Source of the DNA: Flavobacteriales bacterium UBA852
GTDB lineage: Bacteria > Bacteroidota > Bacteroidia > Flavobacteriales_E > Vicingaceae
Reading direction: 5' to 3'
Length of the DNA: 64,000 nucleotides
Assembly: GCA_002295925.1 (NCBI GenBank)
Contig: DBGO01000001.1
Span: 20,735 to 84,734, forward strand
The first letter of the stretch is position 1. Each line of letters opens with the position of its first letter. Positions 60,369 to 64,000 of this stretch are shown here, in pieces. A model generated the notes under the pieces. The model searched no databases. It had not been told where the DNA came from and saw nothing but the letters and a program-made list of their open reading frames with translations. The translations under genes and the position numbers were made by a program.

Positions 60369-61304
60369 TTAATAATTGACAAATAATGAGCTGATAGACT
60401 CATAGTTAACAACATTATGGATAACCTCCGAGAAAAGATCGGCAACCGAAAGTTGTTTAATTTTCGGATGTTCTTTTCTTAAAGGAATTGTATCTGTAAC
60501 AATTAGTTCTTTTATGTTTGAATTTTCTAATTTCTCATATGCTTTCCCTGATAAAATTGGGTGCGTACATACGGCTCGTACGCTATTTGCGCCTTTCTCG
60601 AGCATTAAGTCGGCTGCTTTTGTCAATGTGCCGGCTGTATCTACCATGTCATCAACCAATACAATATCTTTTCCTTCAACATCACCAATCACAAACATAT
60701 TTTCTATTTGATTGGCTTTAGCACGTTGCTTGTAGCAAATTACAACCTCGCATCCCAAAGCTTTGGCATAAGAGTTGGCACGTTTTGAACCACCCATATC
60801 GGGCGAAGCCATAGTAAGGTTTTCTAAATTTAAACTTTTTATGTAAGGTAAAAATATAGTAGAAGCATAAAGATGATCTACAGGTACTTCGAAAAATCCT
60901 TGCAACTGGTCGGCGTGTAAATCCATGGTTATTAAGCGTGTTATACCCGCAGATTCAAGCATTGAGGCAACAAGTTTTGCGCCTATGGGTACACGGGGTT
61001 TGTCTTTTCTGTCTTGACGGGCATAACCGAAATATGGAATAACGGCAACAACTCTGCGAGCAGAAGCTCTTTTTGCCGCATCAACCATCATCAATAACTC
61101 CATTAGATTGTCTGCAGGAGGAAATGTAGATTGAATAATAAAAACATCTGCGCCGCGAACAGACTCCTCGAAAGAAGGTTGAAATTCGCCGTCGCTGAAA
61201 TCTTGCACAATGACATTACCTAACGATATACCGTAGCTTTGAGCAATTTTTTTTGCCAAGCTTTCGGATGCTCGTCCTGAAAATATTTTTACCGATGCAG
61301 ACAT
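60369..61304 (-). CDS. prs: Ribose-phosphate pyrophosphokinase
   Basis: This 311-residue enzyme makes PRPP from ribose 5-phosphate and ATP. Landmarks are FSDGEFQPSFEESVRGADVFIIQST (start FSDGEFQPSFEES), RRVVAVIPYFGYARQDRKDKPR (start quoted RRVVAVIPYFGYARQ), the TMDLHADQLQGFFEVPVD region and the PRPP-binding VLVDDMVDTAGTLTKAA. It is first in prs-rplY-pth. A TTTG-N20-TAAATTTG promoter lies upstream. Confidence 0.95.
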   Translation of the reverse strand: MSASVKIFSGRASESLAKKIAQSYGISLGNVIVQDFSDGEFQPSFEESVRGADVFIIQSTFPPADNLMELLMMVDAAKRASARRVVAVIPYFGYARQDRKDKPRVPIGAKLVASMLESAGITRLITMDLHADQLQGFFEVPVDHLYASTIFLPYIKSLNLENLTMASPDMGGSKRANSYAKALGCEVVICYKQRAKANQIENMFVIGDVEGKDIVLVDDMVDTAGTLTKAADLMLEKGANSVRAVCTHPILSGKAYEKLENSNIKELIVTDTIPLRKEHPKIKQLSVADLFSEVIHNVVNYESISSLFVNY

Positions 61305-61324
61305 TTCTAATTTTTAAAGGGGTG

Positions 61325-61356
61325 CAAATTTATCAATTAATTCACACTACGCCAAA
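61325..61356 (-). promoter_or_regulatory. Promoter TTTG-N20-TAAATTTG for prs-rplY-pth
   Basis: The minus-strand -7 box is at 61332-61325 and TTTG is at 61356-61353. The spacing is within the usual range. The box ends 21 bases upstream of the prs ATG. Confidence 0.6.
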
Positions 61357-61458
61357 TATTTATTTGTATAAGATAAAATATTTTGTGTTTTTTGCCCAAA
61401 AATCAAAACAAATTTAATATTTTCGCATTCTCAAAGTTGATAGTTCTTTTTATTTATT

Positions 61459-61542
61459 GCCCGGGTGGTGGAATTGGTAGACACGCTAGACTCAAAATCT
61501 AGTGGTAGCAATACCGTGAGGGTTCGAGTCCCTCCCCGGGTA
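61459..61542 (+). tRNA. tRNA-Leu (anticodon CAA)
   Basis: This 84-base class II tRNA has an acceptor stem GCCCGGG paired with CCCGGGT (G-U closing pair) followed by A. The D arm contains GGAATTGGTAGAC. The anticodon stem CTAGA/TCTAG encloses loop CTCAAAA, giving anticodon CAA (decodes UUG). A long variable arm follows, and the T arm is GGGTTCGAGTCCC. CCA is not encoded. A TATTTTCG promoter-like box lies at 61418-61425. The integrase gene starts 110 bases downstream, so this tRNA is the likely attachment site. Confidence 0.95.
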
Positions 61543-61602
61543 CTCTTGTAACGAACTGTATCACAGCGAGTTAAGAAAGAAGGTTAACGAAAAAAAGCTT
61601 TG

Positions 61603-61625
61603 GTCGTCAGTAGCGTCGTCAGTAG
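61603..61625 (+). repeat. Two tandem copies of GTCGTCAGTAG between tRNA and integrase
   Basis: The 11-base unit occurs at 61603-61613 and at 61615-61625. It lies in the left end of the element, 60-85 bases from the tRNA, where recombinase or excisionase binding sites would be expected. Confidence 0.75.
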
Positions 61626-61651
61626 ATGAACACTTTGTTCCTAAAAAATTG

Positions 61652-62827
61652 ATGGAAAAAACATTTGATTTCAAGCCCGCCAAATTAGTAAAATCATCTG
61701 CCGGAAAAGGCTGGTATATTGTGTTTTACGTTTGGGATGTGCAAAAAAACGATTTAGTTAGAAAGCGAAAGTACATTCCTGCAAAATATTCAACCGACAG
61801 TTCCAAAGAAGCTTACGCAAAAGATTTAATCAAAAAGATAAATAAACTACTCAAGGAAGGTTATCATATTGACCGGGTAAAAGCAAAAAAAGCAAAAGAA
61901 GAAAACCCGGAAGATTTATATCATGAATTGCTTTTGGAAGAAGCTATTCCAAGGTACATGAATTATTGTGAAAATATTGCCAAAAATTCTCCGGGCGAAA
62001 TTCACGCAAAGCATGATGTAATTGAACATTTTTTAAAATGGTCGGAAGAGAAGAATTTTCAATTGTACTATTTGTCGGATGTAAAACCTTTTATGGCTCA
62101 AAAGTATTTTGATGAATTAATTGAAATTAAAGGAATAAGTGCCAAAACGTACAATAACTCGTTAGGACGGTTAAAGAATTTTTACAACGTTGCCAAGAAA
62201 CGAAAATGGACGCAAGTAGATAATCCGTTTAATGAAGTTGAACGCCAAAGTACTGAATATGGTGAGAAAAACTTGCCTTATTCGGAGTCGCAAATCAAAG
62301 AGATTATTCCATACATAAAAGAGAAAGAGCCGTATTTATATAAATTCATCTGTTTTATTTATTATGCTTTGATGCGTACCACGGAAATTCGGCGATTGAA
62401 AATTGAAAATATTGATTTTGAAAAGCGTGTTTTAAAAATATACTCTAATCAAAGCAAGGTTAAAAAATTCGACATTTTGCCGATAGCTGATAAGCTAATG
62501 GAAGTTATCGAAGATATGGATTTACAAAATTACCCTTCGGATTATTACATTTTTTCTGCTAAAAGAAAGCCTTCAGAAAAGCCTTTGGGAACCGGTTGGG
62601 CAACTGAGCGTTACAAAAAGATTAAAAATCATTTCAAATTAGACAGAAATTACACCATTTACAGTTTTAAGCATACCGCTGTTTGCCGGTGGTACGAAAA
62701 AGAAAAAGATATTGTACGCATTCAGCGAATGTGCCGGCATTCATCCATTGAAATGACCGCAAGGTATTTAAAATCATTGGGTTTGCTAACCGACCAATAT
62801 AAAATTGAAACACTCCCGGATTTATAA
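61652..62827 (+). CDS. Tyrosine recombinase/integrase
   Basis: This 391-residue site-specific recombinase has an arm-binding N-terminal region (about 1-90), a SAM-like core-binding domain (about 95-190) and a catalytic domain (about 205-391). Catalytic residues are Arg242 (MRTTEIRRL), Lys269 (a plausible beta-hairpin lysine), Lys340-His341 in YSFKHTAVCRWY, His363 (CRHSSIEMT) and nucleophile Tyr372 (ARYLKSL). The usual HxxR is YxxK here, a variant common in Bacteroidota integrases. ATG 61652 is preferred to TTG at 61649. The position beside tRNA-Leu and the outward extent of element genes point to an integrated element whose other end lies beyond the window. Confidence 0.9.
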   Translation: MEKTFDFKPAKLVKSSAGKGWYIVFYVWDVQKNDLVRKRKYIPAKYSTDSSKEAYAKDLIKKINKLLKEGYHIDRVKAKKAKEENPEDLYHELLLEEAIPRYMNYCENIAKNSPGEIHAKHDVIEHFLKWSEEKNFQLYYLSDVKPFMAQKYFDELIEIKGISAKTYNNSLGRLKNFYNVAKKRKWTQVDNPFNEVERQSTEYGEKNLPYSESQIKEIIPYIKEKEPYLYKFICFIYYALMRTTEIRRLKIENIDFEKRVLKIYSNQSKVKKFDILPIADKLMEVIEDMDLQNYPSDYYIFSAKRKPSEKPLGTGWATERYKKIKNHFKLDRNYTIYSFKHTAVCRWYEKEKDIVRIQRMCRHSSIEMTARYLKSLGLLTDQYKIETLPDL

Positions 62828-62847
62828 AAATATTTTTTCGATTTTTT

Positions 62848-62962
62848 AAACTACTACGCTACTACACTACTACAAACAGGGTTAAATTATTGAAAATAAG
62901 AGAGTTTAGTGTATTTGGATTGTTGCAGGTGTAGTAGTTTGAAATGCAATTGAATTACTACA
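62848..62962. repeat. Iterated CTACTAC motifs with an inverted copy, downstream of the integrase
   Basis: Three direct copies of CTACTAC spaced 8 bases apart (62851, 62859, 62867) are followed by an inverted copy. AAACTACTAC at 62848-62857 is exactly repeated in reverse complement at 62931-62940. A partial direct copy TACTACA lies at 62956-62962. The 231-base gap (62828-63058) otherwise holds no convincing reading frame. Confidence 0.75.
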
Positions 62963-63058
62963 TTGATAAATTAAGGATGCAAAACAGAAGAAATAAATTC
63001 AATTGAAGTTGTTCCAAAAAGGAACAAGTTGAAGAAACTTAGTTGAAATAAAATTTGA

Positions 63059-63538
63059 TTATTTCTTTCCCGCCAACCAGACTCCGCAAGCAAATGCTGC
63101 GGTATGCGAGAGAATACGCAGCAGTTTTTTTCTTTTGGGATGCTTACGTTTTTTAAAAGCTATTTCGCCTTTGTGGTTAATGGCAAAAGAGCGGTAATTT
63201 AACACAGGATATTCACTGATTAGCGGCAACCCTTTTGGCGTAATGGTATGTAATTTGGCAGTTTTTTGATTAAACTCAACACCCGTAATAAGCGTATCTT
63301 TTTCAATCATTTTACGAAAGACAGTATCCGTTTTATAGACAAAAACTTTAACCGGTTTTTCAACCGTTTTTATGACTAATTTTTTGTAAGGCTTATTGAT
63401 AAATACCGTGTCGGTTTGTGTAAGCACCACCGGTTGTTGCGGAAAACAACCCTTAAAAAAGAGTAACGCCGCTAAAAGAGTAGCAAAAACCAATCCGCTG
63501 AAAAACGACGAAACAATATGTTTTACAGAAATATTCAT
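63059..63538 (-). CDS. Small membrane protein of the element, spanin-like position
   Basis: I do not recognise the family. This 159-residue protein has an N-terminal membrane helix (about residues 13-31, with a Cys-Phe-Pro end), a beta-rich periplasmic-type region with several KTDTVF-like repeats (QTDTVFINKPYKK, YKTDTVFRKMIEKDT), a basic patch KKRKHPKRKK and a hydrophobic tail (about 142-156). Its start overlaps the end of the M15 peptidase frame by 4 bases (63535-63538). A cassette of endolysin-like peptidase plus small membrane protein recalls Rz/spanin genes, but no sequence similarity to those families is claimed. Confidence 0.6.
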   Translation of the reverse strand: MNISVKHIVSSFFSGLVFATLLAALLFFKGCFPQQPVVLTQTDTVFINKPYKKLVIKTVEKPVKVFVYKTDTVFRKMIEKDTLITGVEFNQKTAKLHTITPKGLPLISEYPVLNYRSFAINHKGEIAFKKRKHPKRKKLLRILSHTAAFACGVWLAGKK

Positions 63539-64000
63539 GTCAGATAAACATATTCACCGTTGCGTTTACCCGATTGATACAACTGTTGCAATTGTGCAAG
63601 CGATTTACCAAAGCGCATTTCAAAATGCGGTTTATCTTTAAACGATTTCCAATCGCCGCCCCACTCAAAACCGATGCTTTTACCCAAGCGCGCAATTTTT
63701 TCCCAATCTGGATTATTCCAAAGCGCTTTGCCGTCTTTAATTTCAACCACATCAATCGCCAATCCGTAATTGTGCAAACTCTGCCCCGGTTTGGCATTGG
63801 TAACGATTTTTCCGGGCAAAGTTCTGCCTTGCGCATACAGTCGAGCTTGTTCATCCCAAGTTCTCAGCCCGGATACCACGCGCAGTTTTTTGCCCAATTC
63901 TTTTTCGGCACGGATAATAAACTCTTTGGCTTTTTCACGCACCAGCGGATGCAGTTTACTGATACGTTTATCCGACACCAAATCCCATGATTTTTCTTTT
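63535..64000 (-). CDS. M15 family D-Ala-D-Ala/L-Ala-D-Glu peptidase, endolysin-like (5' end outside window)
   Basis: This peptidoglycan peptidase has the zinc motif SLHNYGLAIDVV (SxHxxGxAxD) and a second histidine site in WGGDWKSFKDKPHFEM. This is the VanY/Ply500-type endolysin fold of about 150 residues. The TTG at 63981 gives a full-looking protein, but the frame stays open upstream to the end of the window through a KSWDLVSDKRISKLHPLV segment. Endolysins of this family usually begin with a short lead before such a stretch. The true start is therefore probably just past base 64000. No signal peptide is seen. It is the second gene of a two-gene cassette with the small membrane protein. Confidence 0.8.
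   Translation of the reverse strand, partial: KEKSWDLVSDKRISKLHPLVREKAKEFIIRAEKELGKKLRVVSGLRTWDEQARLYAQGRTLPGKIVTNAKPGQSLHNYGLAIDVVEIKDGKALWNNPDWEKIARLGKSIGFEWGGDWKSFKDKPHFEMRFGKSLAQLQQLYQSGKRNGEYVYLT

Noticed and set aside
62848..62962. Possible CRISPR array
   Set aside because: Units are 7-8 bases with no unique spacers of about 30 bases and no cas gene nearby.

Overview
The window comes from an AT-rich member of the Bacteroidota, most likely a Flavobacteriales-like, gliding or type IX secreting heterotroph. Four things point there. Many secreted proteins end in type IX secretion (T9SS) sorting domains. There is a PorP/SprF plus PorE-like cluster. Families largely confined to this phylum occur (DUF4271, DUF4837, choice-of-anchor V). 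Many starts are preceded by the phylum-specific TAnnTTTG -7 promoter box, sometimes with TTTG about 19 bases upstream. No finer taxonomic call is made.

Layout. 1-8 kb: end of an OmpA-family gene, phosphoglucose/phosphomannose isomerase, a Crp/Fnr regulator with a glutaredoxin-like protein, isoaspartyl peptidase, a small AT-rich membrane gene enclosed by inverted repeats, a DUF2892 protein with a second Crp/Fnr regulator, and gcvP. 8-18 kb: two paralogous T9SS cargo proteins, cysQ, gdhA, kbl, a FadL-type porin with an SGNH lipoprotein, then overlapping purN, a beta-barrel gene and ubiX. 18-27 kb: two very large secreted cell-wall enzymes in tandem (an amidase and a GH18 glycosidase) that share the same C-terminal cassette, a membrane PAS protein, a glutaryl-CoA dehydrogenase-like enzyme and a secreted protein with a single CxxCH. 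27-33 kb: DUF4271-hemD, a PpiD-like chaperone and a DUF4837 lipoprotein. 33.1-38.6 kb: a compact, overlapping four-gene accessory cassette (SLOG/LOG-like protein, polysaccharide deacetylase, a 1128-residue protein with glycosyltransferase, kinase-like and methyltransferase domains, and a sulfotransferase). This is the best candidate for an undescribed system. 38.6-59 kb: LD-carboxypeptidase, metG, a beta-propeller T9SS protein, the adhesin-PorP/SprF-PorE-like-SPOR cluster, a LolC/E-like permease, a NamZ-like lipoprotein, an ABC exporter with a TPR lipoprotein, and a class III aminotransferase. 59-61.5 kb: prs-rplY-pth and tRNA-Leu(CAA). From 61.55 kb to the end: the left end of an integrated element, with a tyrosine recombinase next to the tRNA, short iterated DNA motifs, and an M15 peptidase plus small membrane protein that resemble a lysis cassette.

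How the genes fit together. Asparaginase/isoaspartyl peptidase, glutamate dehydrogenase, Kbl, GcvP and the glutaryl-CoA dehydrogenase-like enzyme suggest growth on amino acids. The amidase, GH18, LD-carboxypeptidase and NamZ-like proteins would together cover most bonds of peptidoglycan, so the organism may lyse and recycle other cells' walls. The T9SS cluster would export and anchor the large adhesin and the many sorting-domain proteins.

No gap of more than 300 bases lacks a gene. The longest ones (62828-63058, 515-672 and 61305-61458) are described where they hold something.
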